From contig JAJEFO010000072.1 in the NCBI GenBank assembly GCA_022820365.1, positions 1-41,627 of the forward strand: DNA of 41,627 nt, read 5' to 3'. The stretch is from Silicimonas sp. (GTDB taxonomy: Bacteria > Pseudomonadota > Alphaproteobacteria > Rhodobacterales > Rhodobacteraceae). Made by a program: the position numbers and the translations under genes. The number at the start of each line of letters is the position of its first letter. Position 1 is the stretch's first letter. Positions 32,644 through 40,687 of this stretch are shown piece by piece. The notes beneath the pieces are model-generated. The model made no database searches, had not been told where the DNA came from, and saw only the letters and a list, made by a program, of their open reading frames with translations.

Positions 32644-33639
32644 ATGGGATTGCTGCAGGACGGAAAGTGGGTTGATCAGTGGTACGACACCGGAGCGAGC
32701 GAGGGCCGCTTCGTCCGAAAGGACTCCCAGTTTCGAAATTGGATCACGGCGGACGGGTCCGCCGGTCCGAGTGGTGGGGGTGGATTCAGGGCCGAGCGCG
32801 GGCGTTATCACCTGTACGTGTCTTATGCCTGCCCCTGGGCGCATCGAACACTCATCTTCCGGGCATTGAAGGGTCTCGATGACTTGATCTCCGTGTCGGT
32901 CGTGCACTGGTTCATGGGCGACCAAGGCTGGACTTTCACACCTGAAAACGGATCGACTCCCGACACCGTCAACGGCGCCAAACTTCTGCATGAAGTCTAC
33001 ACGACAGCAGACCCAAGCTATTCGGGGCGCGTGACCGTGCCCGCACTTTGGGACAAGGAAGCAAGGACCATTGCTTCCAACGAGTCCTCCGAGATCATCC
33101 GGATGTTCAATTCGGCCTTCGACGAGGTCGGCGCGCGGCCCGGAGATTACTATCCGGAGGCCCTCCGGTCCGAAATCGACAGGATCAACGACCGAATCTA
33201 CAGCACGGTGAACAACGGTGTATACAAGGCGGGCTTCGCAACGACGCAAGACGCTTATGAAGAGGCGATCGTTCCCCTATTTGAGACGCTCGACTGGCTG
33301 GAAGACCGGCTTGGCTCGCAAAGATACCTCACGGGCAGCGCGGTGACGGAAGCGGACTGGCGCCTGTTCCCCACGCTGGTCCGTTTCGATCCCGTCTATT
33401 TCGGACACTTCAAATGCAATCTTCGCAGGATCGCGGACTATCCCAATCTTTCCGGCTATGTCCGGGATCTCTACCAGCATCCGGGCGTCGCCGAGACGGT
33501 GGATATGCTGCACATCAAGAATCACTACTACGGCAGCCACGGAAAGATAAATCCGACTGGCATCGTTCCGATGGGGCCGGACGTGGACTACACGGCGCCG
33601 CACGACCGTGAAAGACTCAGCCAAGTGACTCGGCACTGA
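32644..33639 (+). CDS. Glutathionyl-hydroquinone reductase (Xi-class GST, YqjG/PcpF type)
   Basis: A 331-residue Xi-class GST. The hallmark catalytic motif YACPWAHRTL has the nucleophile Cys63. The preceding FVRKDSQFRNWIT and the C-terminal stretch SAVTEADWRLFPTLVRFDPV are near-diagnostic for this enzyme. It reduces glutathionyl-hydroquinones to hydroquinones and glutathione, repairing quinone adducts formed in aromatic degradation. The ATG has GGGAGCGAGAGC upstream. It follows a long structured non-coding region. Many bacteria carry this gene generally, so a dedicated role in this island is possible but not proven. Confidence 0.94.
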   Translation: MGLLQDGKWVDQWYDTGASEGRFVRKDSQFRNWITADGSAGPSGGGGFRAERGRYHLYVSYACPWAHRTLIFRALKGLDDLISVSVVHWFMGDQGWTFTPENGSTPDTVNGAKLLHEVYTTADPSYSGRVTVPALWDKEARTIASNESSEIIRMFNSAFDEVGARPGDYYPEALRSEIDRINDRIYSTVNNGVYKAGFATTQDAYEEAIVPLFETLDWLEDRLGSQRYLTGSAVTEADWRLFPTLVRFDPVYFGHFKCNLRRIADYPNLSGYVRDLYQHPGVAETVDMLHIKNHYYGSHGKINPTGIVPMGPDVDYTAPHDRERLSQVTRH

Positions 33640-33964
33640 TCGAACGAGGTGTTCCGGTCATCCAGCTTGATCGGTTGGGAGGCCGAGCATTGCTGCCGAA
33701 TTTCATTCCAGCCAGAAAGGTCGCTCAAAGGCACGGAGCGCTTTCGGTGCGAGCCCGGACCACAAAGTGCCGCGCGCGACCCGGTCTTCCAAGTGAGCGT
33801 TTCGAGCGACCATTTCCGGGCTGAAATTGCCCGGCAATGCGACTGAGTTTCTTGAATTACAGTCGGCGGAAACCGTGCATCATGGATCACTGAGGCATGG
33901 ATCCGCACAGCGGAAATGTGCCCTGCCAATTGAAATCCGCCGGATCCAGGTGTTCAACTTCAGG
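33640..33964. other. 325-base gap with no supported feature
   Basis: The gap lies between the hydroquinone reductase and the TIGR04076 gene, both on the plus strand. I see only a short direct repeat CATGGATC (around 33883 and 33895), no convincing promoter and no coding homology. The TIGR04076 frame continues upstream to 33827 but without family resemblance. Confidence 0.4.
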
Positions 33965-34384
33965 ATGCCGGAACCTATTCCGGGCACTCCGGCAAAATTC
34001 AATGAGGGGTATTCCAGTTTGGAACACGACGACGAATTCACGCTCCATGACCTGAAGGTCGAGGTCGTTCTGGATGGCCGGCGGCCTGTCTGCCGACACA
34101 TCGAAGGCGAGTACTTCACCGTCGAAGGAGAGAACCTTGTCTTCGCCAAGGGGCAGAAGATATCGATGTATGCGCTCGCGGCGGTGCTGCCGCTCTTGCC
34201 TGCTAAGCAGCGTGAAACCGACCCGAGCGACTGGATGTCGACGGACGCCGAAGTCGCCTGTCCGGATCCGCATTGCGGCGGGCGGTTCCGCATCACGCGG
34301 ATCGGCAAGCGACGGTTCTCTCACGCGGAGACGACCGGACTGCCGGAAGCGCGTTCGACGCCCTATTGGGAGAGGGACGGCTAG
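33965..34384 (+). CDS. TIGR04076 family protein
   Basis: A 139-residue protein of unknown function. Family marks are DEFTLHDLKVEVV, CRHIEGEYF, MYALAAVLPLLPAKQR and DWMSTDAEVACPDPHCGGRFRI. The conserved Cys residues are 43, 99 and 104; the CPDPHC pair suggests metal binding. The start is taken as ATG 33965; GTG 33950 is an alternative, and neither has a clear ribosome site. Its TAG stop overlaps the stop of the convergent aldo/keto reductase gene in a shared CTAG. Homologues are often near catabolic or anaerobic-type genes, but no reaction is known to me. Confidence 0.82.
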   Translation: MPEPIPGTPAKFNEGYSSLEHDDEFTLHDLKVEVVLDGRRPVCRHIEGEYFTVEGENLVFAKGQKISMYALAAVLPLLPAKQRETDPSDWMSTDAEVACPDPHCGGRFRITRIGKRRFSHAETTGLPEARSTPYWERDG

Positions 34385-35838
34385 GCACCGATGATCGCTT
34401 CGGCCTCGATTTCGACCAGGTAGTCTCCGGCCAGATCGTCGACCGCGATCAAGGTGTTGGCAGGCTTCAAAGTGCCGAAAACGCGACCGTGGGCTGTGCT
34501 GACAGCTTCGGTGTCCGCGATGTCCGTCAGATAGATGCGGGTGCGCGCGATGTCTTCAACCGTTCCGCCGAGGGCGCTGACGGCGCCGATGATCTTGTCG
34601 ATGACGTAAGTCGTCTGTGCAGCCGCATCGCCCGGCGCGACAACGCGGTCGGCCCCCGCCGTCGCCGTGGTCCCGGAAACCAGAATGCGCTCGCCGATGC
34701 GCCGGGCACGGCAGTAACCGGCAATGGCTTCCCACTTGCTGCCCGACAGCGCACGACGCACCTCGGGACGTCCCGGCATCGTGTCGGTGTCATAGGCGGC
34801 AGCGATTGCGCCCAAGTGATGGCTCAGGTCACCGCTGGCGGTAAGGAAGGGGGGCATTCGGTATTCGTCGCCACAATCGCCAGGGATCGGGGCGGTGCCG
34901 GCGAACGCCCGGGCCAGGACTGCGTGGTCCTCCTCGTCCAAGGAGAATCCGAAGAGCTGAGCATTGTCCGCACGGTGATCGCGTTCGCCGGGACGCACGC
35001 CGATGATGACACCGGCGACATGGGATTGTTCCAGGACCCAGCGCGTCGCCACGTTGGTCACCGAGACACCATGCTTCGCTGCAGTCTCCGCGGCGGCGGA
35101 GAGAACCGCTTGATAGGCTTCCCATCCGCCGGCGGCTTCGATGAAGCGGCGGTACTTCATCTTGCTCCAGTCGAGGATGTCCGTCGGCGCCGGCTGGCCC
35201 AGCCATCTCTCGGACAAAAACCCGCCGCAGACAGTACCATATGCAAGCAAGTGCACCCCGTGGCACGCGCAGGTCTCCGCCAACTGCCCGGTGAAGCGGC
35301 GGTCCAGCAACGAGCAGGCAATCTGGTTGGTCCGGATCGGCACGCCGTCGGCCAACGCCAGATGCAGATGCGCCGCGTCGAAATTGGTCACGCCGATCTC
35401 GCGGATCAGTCCCTCCTCGCGCAGCGTCGCGAGTTCATGCAGCGCGTCAAGCCAGGCCGGGTGCTCGAAGCTCCACCAGTGGAATTGCAGAAGGTCGATG
35501 CGCGCGACCCCGAGCCGGTCCAGCCTCGCCTGCACCCCGGCACGCACGGTTTCCGGTGTCATCGGCAAGGGCGGCGGGCACCATTTGGTGAAAGCCAGCG
35601 CGTTGGGACGACGCCGCAGGAGACGCGAGGCGATGATCTCGGCGCTGCCGTAGTGATCCGCCATGTCGAACGTGTCAAAGCCGCTCTCGGCATAGCCGGC
35701 AAGCTGATCGGCGATCTTGTCCGGGTCCAGGTCGGTGCCGTCGCGCTCCATGTCCGCGACCTGCCAAAGACCGGTCAGGATGCGGCTGATTGTCAATTCG
35801 TCGGTCAGGTGGACCCTGTCAGGTGGCACGATGGTCAT
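34381..35838 (-). CDS. Aldo/keto reductase fused to a C-terminal RidA (YjgF/YER057c/UK114) domain
   Basis: A 485-residue two-domain protein. Residues 1-about 325 are an aldo/keto reductase with tetrad Asp58, Tyr63, Lys85, His120 (FDMADHYG, LAFTKW, LLQFHWW) and a later GVIIGVRPGE cofactor-binding segment. Residues about 365-485 are a RidA domain (ILVSGTT, ARTRIYLTD, VEIEAEAI). Where active RidA has Arg105 in a PARS motif, this has PANT with Asn461. The ATG overlaps the SRPBCC gene by 20 bases and has GGAGACCGG upstream. The reductase would act on an aldehyde or ketone with NADPH. The fused domain may bind an enamine, imine or other intermediate. The frame is continuous with no sign of a sequencing fusion. 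Confidence 0.9.
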   Translation of the reverse strand: MTIVPPDRVHLTDELTISRILTGLWQVADMERDGTDLDPDKIADQLAGYAESGFDTFDMADHYGSAEIIASRLLRRRPNALAFTKWCPPPLPMTPETVRAGVQARLDRLGVARIDLLQFHWWSFEHPAWLDALHELATLREEGLIREIGVTNFDAAHLHLALADGVPIRTNQIACSLLDRRFTGQLAETCACHGVHLLAYGTVCGGFLSERWLGQPAPTDILDWSKMKYRRFIEAAGGWEAYQAVLSAAAETAAKHGVSVTNVATRWVLEQSHVAGVIIGVRPGERDHRADNAQLFGFSLDEEDHAVLARAFAGTAPIPGDCGDEYRMPPFLTASGDLSHHLGAIAAAYDTDTMPGRPEVRRALSGSKWEAIAGYCRARRIGERILVSGTTATAGADRVVAPGDAAAQTTYVIDKIIGAVSALGGTVEDIARTRIYLTDIADTEAVSTAHGRVFGTLKPANTLIAVDDLAGDYLVEIEAEAIIGA

Positions 35839-36253
35839 GGCCGGTCTCCAGGGACGACTTGACGATGTCCAGTTCGACTCGGTGAGTGGCGATCAGGCTG
35901 TGCCATCGCGCATCGTCCATTTCGGCGGCGCGAAGGGCCGTCAATGAAAGCCCGGCACCCTGACCGTCGCCGAAGACGTCCTCGGACGTCACCCGCCCGA
36001 AGATTCGCGGTGAAAGGGTGTCGGGCTTCGCGCCCAAATGGTAGTCGATCAGCCGCTGCTCTGGATGGGCTTCGATCCGCACGTAGATCACCGCACCATC
36101 CCTGATCGAGGTGCCGCGCACCAGCCCCGTGTCGTCGATCTCGGTTCGCCATGTACCGAACGACCAGAGGCTCAAGTTCGCAGGATCCGCCATGAATGCG
36201 AAGACCTCGTCCGCTGAACGCTTGACACGAACGAAGGCCGTGTCGCCGCTCAT
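35819..36253 (-). CDS. SRPBCC-fold protein (START/polyketide-cyclase-like)
   Basis: 144 residues. The start TAFVRVKRSADEVFAFMADPANLSLWSFG is the typical first beta strand and helix pair of SRPBCC proteins (V..S.D.VF.F..DP.N...W). The rest is a beta-rich region and a long C-terminal helix ending near HRVELDIVKSSLE. The start at ATG 36253 overlaps the RidA stop by four bases (ATGA). It is between a RidA gene and a reductase-RidA fusion. SRPBCC proteins bind hydrophobic small molecules; the function here is unknown. Confidence 0.78.
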   Translation of the reverse strand: MSGDTAFVRVKRSADEVFAFMADPANLSLWSFGTWRTEIDDTGLVRGTSIRDGAVIYVRIEAHPEQRLIDYHLGAKPDTLSPRIFGRVTSEDVFGDGQGAGLSLTALRAAEMDDARWHSLIATHRVELDIVKSSLETGHDHRAT

Positions 36254-36651
36254 GCGGGCGTGCCCGAACCGCGAATGGCCTCGACCTCGATCTCCACCCG
36301 TGCGCCAGGCACGACAAGCGGTGCGCAAACCGTGGTGTTTGCCGGGCGGGCAAAGCCGATGCGCTGCTTCAGGACGGCCGCGATCGCCGCGACGTCATCC
36401 GGGTCCGTCAGATAGACCCGCACCCGCACAATGTCGTGCAGGCCGGAGTCTGCCTCGACCAGAGCAGTCTCGATCGTGTCGAGCGCCGTGACGGCCTGCG
36501 CCTCCGCTTCCTCGGCCATCTCGCCGGTCGCGAAATCGACGCCAACGGTGCCCGAAACGAAAATCCGGTCGTCCACCACGACGGCACGGGCATACCCGGC
36601 CATCTCTTCATAAACCGATCCGCTGAACACATGGCTGCGCTTGCCAGCCAT
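36250..36651 (-). CDS. RidA family protein lacking the catalytic arginine
   Basis: 133 residues, standard RidA length. GYARAVVVDDRIFVSGTVG is the usual beginning, with IVRVRVYLTDPDD in the middle and VEIEVEAIRG at the end. The position of the imine-deaminase Arg105 is Asn105 (ARPANTTV). RidA subfamilies without this Arg are not 2-aminoacrylate deaminases, so another role is likely. ATG 36651 has GGGAGGG upstream. The gene follows the binding protein of Liv importer 2 after a stem-loop. A second RidA domain is in the downstream fusion protein. Confidence 0.92.
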   Translation of the reverse strand: MAGKRSHVFSGSVYEEMAGYARAVVVDDRIFVSGTVGVDFATGEMAEEAEAQAVTALDTIETALVEADSGLHDIVRVRVYLTDPDDVAAIAAVLKQRIGFARPANTTVCAPLVVPGARVEIEVEAIRGSGTPA

Positions 36652-36674
36652 CGCGCCCTCCCAAATCAGGAAGA

Positions 36675-36692
36675 GGGGCGCCGCAACGCCCC
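36675..36692 (-). terminator. Stem-loop after the Liv2 binding-protein gene
   Basis: GGGGCG (36675-36680) pairs with CGCCCC (36687-36692) across a six-base loop, within 20 bases of the binding-protein stop. No T tract follows on the minus strand before the RidA ribosome site. It is similar in place and size to the other stem-loops after binding-protein genes here. Confidence 0.5.
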
Positions 36693-36709
36693 CCAATCAT
36701 GCCGGTTGA

Positions 36710-37972
36710 CTATTCGTCGAGCATCATGATCAGTTCGGCAACCTCCGCAGTGCTCAAGTAACCGGTCTCGACATTCTTGTCGCCGTCGAGCCTCCACGTC
36801 ATCTTCGGCGCCTGAACATCGCCATTCGCATCGAATGCCAATGCACCGGTGGCACCGACGTAGCGAATCGTCTTGCCTTCTGCCAGGAGTTCCTTGGCGC
36901 GCGCGATGCCCTCCGGACCAGGATGGACCTCGACCCCGTCGGGCGACGTGACAAGGCGGATATTGTCGCGGATGTTCTCGCCAGTGATGTCGCCGGAAGC
37001 TTCCATTGCCAGGAGAACCACCGTCACCGCATCATAGACGGAATGCAGGCCAGGACCGTTCGGCGGGCTGTCGAACCTTGCCTCGAACATCTCGTTGAAT
37101 GAATCGACCGAGGGCAGGCGCGGCTGGGCGCTGTCATAACCCTGCAGGTTCTGCAGGAATTTCGAGCCTACGGCCTGAAAGTAGTCGTCCGAACGCAGCG
37201 AGTTGTTCACGATTAGGTTGTCGGTGCCGCCAAGGGCCAGCCATTCACGCGTGATCGTGGCGCCGTCCACCGGGAAAGCCACAAGGTAGAGCGAATCCGG
37301 ATTGCCTTCCAAAGCCTTGGTGACCTCTGCACGATAGCTTTGCTGGCTCTCGTTATAGGCCACCATCGAGGTGATCGAACCGCCAAGCTTGGCGATGTCC
37401 TGCTCGAATCGATTGGCCAGACCTACGCCGAAATCGGTGTTGACGTAGATGACTGCAGTGCTCTTGAAACCGCTGTCGACGGTCAGCTTTGCGCCAATGG
37501 CGGACTGGCTGCGATTGGTGGCGTAAGTCCGGAACCAATAGCCGTCTGTCTTGCCTTCTTCGGCGAGCGCCGTGAAGCTCTCGGACGACGAGCAGCAGGA
37601 CATCTGCACGACCTTGGACGGCACGGCAACCGACGTCAGGACCGGCAGGCTGACACCAGAGGACACGGCGCCGATGAGCGCCTGCACGCCGTCGAGGTCT
37701 ACGAGGCTCTTCGCGGCATCCACGCCAACGGCCGACTGGCCCTGCGTGTCGCGCAGCACGTATTCCACCTGACAGCCATGAACGCCGCCGGCTTCGTTGA
37801 ATTGCTCGACCGCAAAGAGACCGGTTTCGGCGATCCGCTCGCCCACCTGGCCCATCGGCCCGCTGACAGGCAAGATCGCGCCGAGCTTGATCGGGCAGTC
37901 TGCGGCGAGAGCAGTGGAGCCGATCCCCATTAGTGCGGCGGCAAGGGCCGCCAATCCGAATTTGTGCATCAT
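36710..37972 (-). CDS. Liv-type ABC importer periplasmic binding protein (importer 2)
   Basis: A 420-residue type-1 binding protein. Signal peptide MMHKFGLAALAAALMGIGST is cut before ADCPIKLG. The mature start IKLGAILPVSGPMGQVGE and FNEAGGVHGCQVEYVLRDTQ are typical. Two adjacent Cys residues lie in VVQMSCCSSSESF, in the hinge-side ligand loop. ATG 37972 has GGAGGTGCG just upstream; an ATG directly after it is an alternative. It is placed after livM, 110 bases away, rather than first as in importer 1. The ligand is unknown; the RidA/reductase neighbours hint at an amino or imino compound. Confidence 0.92.
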   Translation of the reverse strand: MMHKFGLAALAAALMGIGSTALAADCPIKLGAILPVSGPMGQVGERIAETGLFAVEQFNEAGGVHGCQVEYVLRDTQGQSAVGVDAAKSLVDLDGVQALIGAVSSGVSLPVLTSVAVPSKVVQMSCCSSSESFTALAEEGKTDGYWFRTYATNRSQSAIGAKLTVDSGFKSTAVIYVNTDFGVGLANRFEQDIAKLGGSITSMVAYNESQQSYRAEVTKALEGNPDSLYLVAFPVDGATITREWLALGGTDNLIVNNSLRSDDYFQAVGSKFLQNLQGYDSAQPRLPSVDSFNEMFEARFDSPPNGPGLHSVYDAVTVVLLAMEASGDITGENIRDNIRLVTSPDGVEVHPGPEGIARAKELLAEGKTIRYVGATGALAFDANGDVQAPKMTWRLDGDKNVETGYLSTAEVAELIMMLDE

Positions 37973-38082
37973 ACGCACCTCCATGTGAATGAGCCGGGCT
38001 TTGGCGCCGGCCCGATGTGCCCCCTAGGGCGACTTTTCCTAGCGCCGTCGATCAAACTCCGTCTTCGCGGCTTTGTCCACCA

Positions 38083-39030
38083 CTACGACCTTGCGTGACG
38101 AGATACGTGCAGTTCTTCACCGATCAGGCCGCGCGGGCGGATCAGAAGCATAGCGACCAGGATCAGGCCGATCAATACAGCTTGCATTGCGCCGCCCTGG
38201 GCCTGGATCTCCGCCGGGACCACGCGCGATATGACGAAGCCGCTCATGGTCCACACACCCCAGACGATCAGAGCGCCCAGAAGCGCCCCGCGGTTGTTGG
38301 CGCTGCCACCGACGATCAGCATGGTCCAAATCTGAAACGTCAGGATCGGGAGGAAATCCCACGGACTCACGTAACCGATGAAGGAGACATAAAGAGCGCC
38401 CGAGAGCCCCATGAGCATGCAACCGAGCACAAAGGCCTCAAGACGCACCCGCTCTGGCGACTTGCCCAGGCTCGCAGCGGCGACATCGTCCTCGCGGATC
38501 GCTTTCAGCATCCGGCCCCACGGCGACTTCACGATCCGTTCCAGGGCGGCGAAGCTCAGTCCGACCACGACGAGGACCACGAGCAGATAGAGTGTGTTCT
38601 GTGCCAGCGGCCCATCGACCCAGGCCTTGGACGGGTTCGGAATGCCAATCAAGCCGAGCGTGCCGCCAGTAAGGTACTCCCAGTTCAGGCAAACGAGTTG
38701 AATGGTCACCGCGATCCCGAACGTGGCGACAGCGAGGTATTCGTGCCTGAGCTTCAACGTGGCCAGGCCGACGAAGACGGCACCTATGCCGGAAGCGATC
38801 ATCGCTCCAATCAGCCCCACGACAAAGGGCAATTCGAACCCGCCGAAGACCGCGTCCCTGGCCGGGCCCGTGAGGATTGCCATCGTGTAGGCGCCGATCG
38901 CGCTGAATCCGGCGACACCGGCGTTGAAGAGCCCGGTGAAGCCCCATTGCAGGTTGAGCCCGAGCACGGCGACCCCGAAGATCAACGACAGGATCAGAAA
39001 GAAGACGATGTACGAGACCAGACCGATCAT
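38083..39030 (-). CDS. livM: Liv-type ABC importer permease, LivM (importer 2)
   Basis: A 315-residue HAAT permease with about eight to nine membrane segments. Typical blocks are GLNLQWGFTGLFNAGVAGFS, LRHEYLAVATFGIAV and KAIREDDVAAASLGKSPERVR. The end LLIRPRGLIGE is characteristic. The ATG overlaps the livH stop by four bases. No polar N-terminal extension is present, unlike importer 1. Confidence 0.94.
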   Translation of the reverse strand: MIGLVSYIVFFLILSLIFGVAVLGLNLQWGFTGLFNAGVAGFSAIGAYTMAILTGPARDAVFGGFELPFVVGLIGAMIASGIGAVFVGLATLKLRHEYLAVATFGIAVTIQLVCLNWEYLTGGTLGLIGIPNPSKAWVDGPLAQNTLYLLVVLVVVGLSFAALERIVKSPWGRMLKAIREDDVAAASLGKSPERVRLEAFVLGCMLMGLSGALYVSFIGYVSPWDFLPILTFQIWTMLIVGGSANNRGALLGALIVWGVWTMSGFVISRVVPAEIQAQGGAMQAVLIGLILVAMLLIRPRGLIGEELHVSRHARS

Positions 39031-39938
39031 GTGTCACGCACTCCGAAAATGCCTTCGGGCCGGAAATAGAGGATCGCGAGAATCAGCAGGAACGGAACCG
39101 CGGGCTTGTAGGTCGTGGGGATGATCATCACCGAAAGATTCTCCGACAGCCCGACGATCAGCCCGCCCAGAACGGCGCCGTACAGGCTGCCCGTGCCGCC
39201 CAGAATTGCGGCGGCAAAGAGCGGCAGTATCAGGCTGAATCCAAGTTCCGGACGCAGCTGCACGGTCATGCCATAAAGCACTCCGCCGATCGCCGCGCCG
39301 GAAGCGCCGATCACCCAGACCCACGTGATGATACGGTCGACATTGACACCGCTTGCCCGAGCGAGGTCCGGGCTTTCGGCAACGCCGCGCATGGCGATGC
39401 CGGTGCGCGAGCGGGTCATGAAGAGATGCAGCGCGATGACTACCACTACGGTCAGGCCCAGCAGGAACACCTGATCGGGCAACACGCGGACATTGCCTGG
39501 CAGGAGTATGGCAAACTGCAGTTCCCTGGAATAGTAGATCGGGTCGGAACCCCAGATCAGCACCACCAGGTGCCGCAAGATCAGCGCCACGCCGAAGCTG
39601 GCAAAGACCATGGTCATGTGTCCAGCGGCACGGCTGAGCCGCGCGAAAACGAAGCGATGCAGCAGGAGCGCGATGATCGCGGTGGCGACGCAGGCGCAAA
39701 GCATTGCAAGAATAAGTCCCGGCCCGAAGGAGAACGGTCCGAAGGTCAGGTCGAAGATTCCCCCGAAACTGGAAAAGAACGCAACAAACACGAGTGCGCT
39801 GTAAGCGCCCCATGTGAGCAGCTCGGAATGCGAAAAATTGGCAAAGCGCAGCATCTTCATGGTGAAGCTCAGGCCAATCGCGCCCAGTGCGACGATAGCA
39901 CCGCTCAGGATGCCGTCCGCAATGTGCTGCAGGATCAT
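39027..39938 (-). CDS. livH: Liv-type ABC importer permease, LivH (importer 2)
   Basis: A 303-residue HAAT permease. It begins MILQHIADGILSGAIVALGA, then FTMKMLRFANFSHSELLTWG, and near the end has AAAILGGTGSLYGAVLGGLI, LSENLS and ILYFRPEGIFG. It is coupled to livF and livM by four-base overlaps. It is the partner of the 38083-39030 LivM. Confidence 0.94.
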   Translation of the reverse strand: MILQHIADGILSGAIVALGAIGLSFTMKMLRFANFSHSELLTWGAYSALVFVAFFSSFGGIFDLTFGPFSFGPGLILAMLCACVATAIIALLLHRFVFARLSRAAGHMTMVFASFGVALILRHLVVLIWGSDPIYYSRELQFAILLPGNVRVLPDQVFLLGLTVVVVIALHLFMTRSRTGIAMRGVAESPDLARASGVNVDRIITWVWVIGASGAAIGGVLYGMTVQLRPELGFSLILPLFAAAILGGTGSLYGAVLGGLIVGLSENLSVMIIPTTYKPAVPFLLILAILYFRPEGIFGVRDT

Positions 39939-40687
39939 CCCGCGCCCTCCGTGCTTGCGGAATCGCGCCTGAATCCGAGAAAGATCTCGCCGATTCCCTC
40001 GTCCGCGAGCAGATCGGCAGCCGGACCGTCGATCCGGTTCCGCCCCTCGGCCAGAACATAGCCCCGGTCCGACACGCGCAACGCCGCCTTGGCGTTCTGC
40101 TCGACCATCAGCACTGCAGCCCCATCCTTGGCAAGGCCGCGCACCACGTCGAAGAGCTCGCTTGCGGCCTTCGGCGAGAGGCTTGCGGTCGGCTCGTCCA
40201 AAAGCATCAGCCTCGGCTTGGTCAACAGCGCGCGGGCGACGGCAAGGATCTGTCGCTGGCCACCGGAAAGAGAGCCTGCCTTGTCTCGCATCCTGTCCTT
40301 CAAGATCGGATAGATGGCACAGATTTCCTCGATCCTCTGCAGTGCCGCGGCCTTGGCCAGCGGCGCGCCGCCCATCACGAGATTTTCGCGAACGGTCAAG
40401 GTTGCAAAGACATTCCCGGTCTGAGGAACGTAGCCCACGCCTGCGGCCGCCAGCTTGTGCGCTGCAACGCCGGTGATGTCGCTGCCGTCAAGTCGAACAT
40501 TGCCGGACGACACGCGCACCAGCCCTGCGATCGCCTTGACCAGGGTCGATTTCCCGGCACCGTTCGGGCCGATGATCGACACGACTTCGCCCGCATCCAC
40601 ATGGATTGAGACCCCGTGGAGAATTGGCAGGTCGGGCGCGTAGCCTGCGATCACATCCTTGGCCTCCAGCACATGCGGCGCGTTCAC
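39935..40687 (-). CDS. livF: Liv-type ABC importer ATPase, LivF (importer 2)
   Basis: A 250-residue ATPase with Walker A GPNGAGKST, signature LSGGQRQ and Walker B LMLLDEPTASLSP. The start is a GTG at 40687 that overlaps the livG stop (GTGA). The C-terminal tail is slightly longer than in importer 1. It works with LivG of the same operon. Confidence 0.95.
   Translation of the reverse strand: MNAPHVLEAKDVIAGYAPDLPILHGVSIHVDAGEVVSIIGPNGAGKSTLVKAIAGLVRVSSGNVRLDGSDITGVAAHKLAAAGVGYVPQTGNVFATLTVRENLVMGGAPLAKAAALQRIEEICAIYPILKDRMRDKAGSLSGGQRQILAVARALLTKPRLMLLDEPTASLSPKAASELFDVVRGLAKDGAAVLMVEQNAKAALRVSDRGYVLAEGRNRIDGPAADLLADEGIGEIFLGFRRDSASTEGAG

Noticed and set aside
32218-33249. Long minus-strand open frame of 343 codons
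   Set aside because: It is antisense to the clear glutathionyl-hydroquinone reductase gene, has no recognisable domain and has the skewed composition typical of shadow frames.
37973-38082. Terminator or promoter between livM and the Liv2 binding-protein gene
   Set aside because: Short GC palindromes (for example CCTAGG) are present, but no stable stem with T tract and no convincing -35/-10 pair was found.
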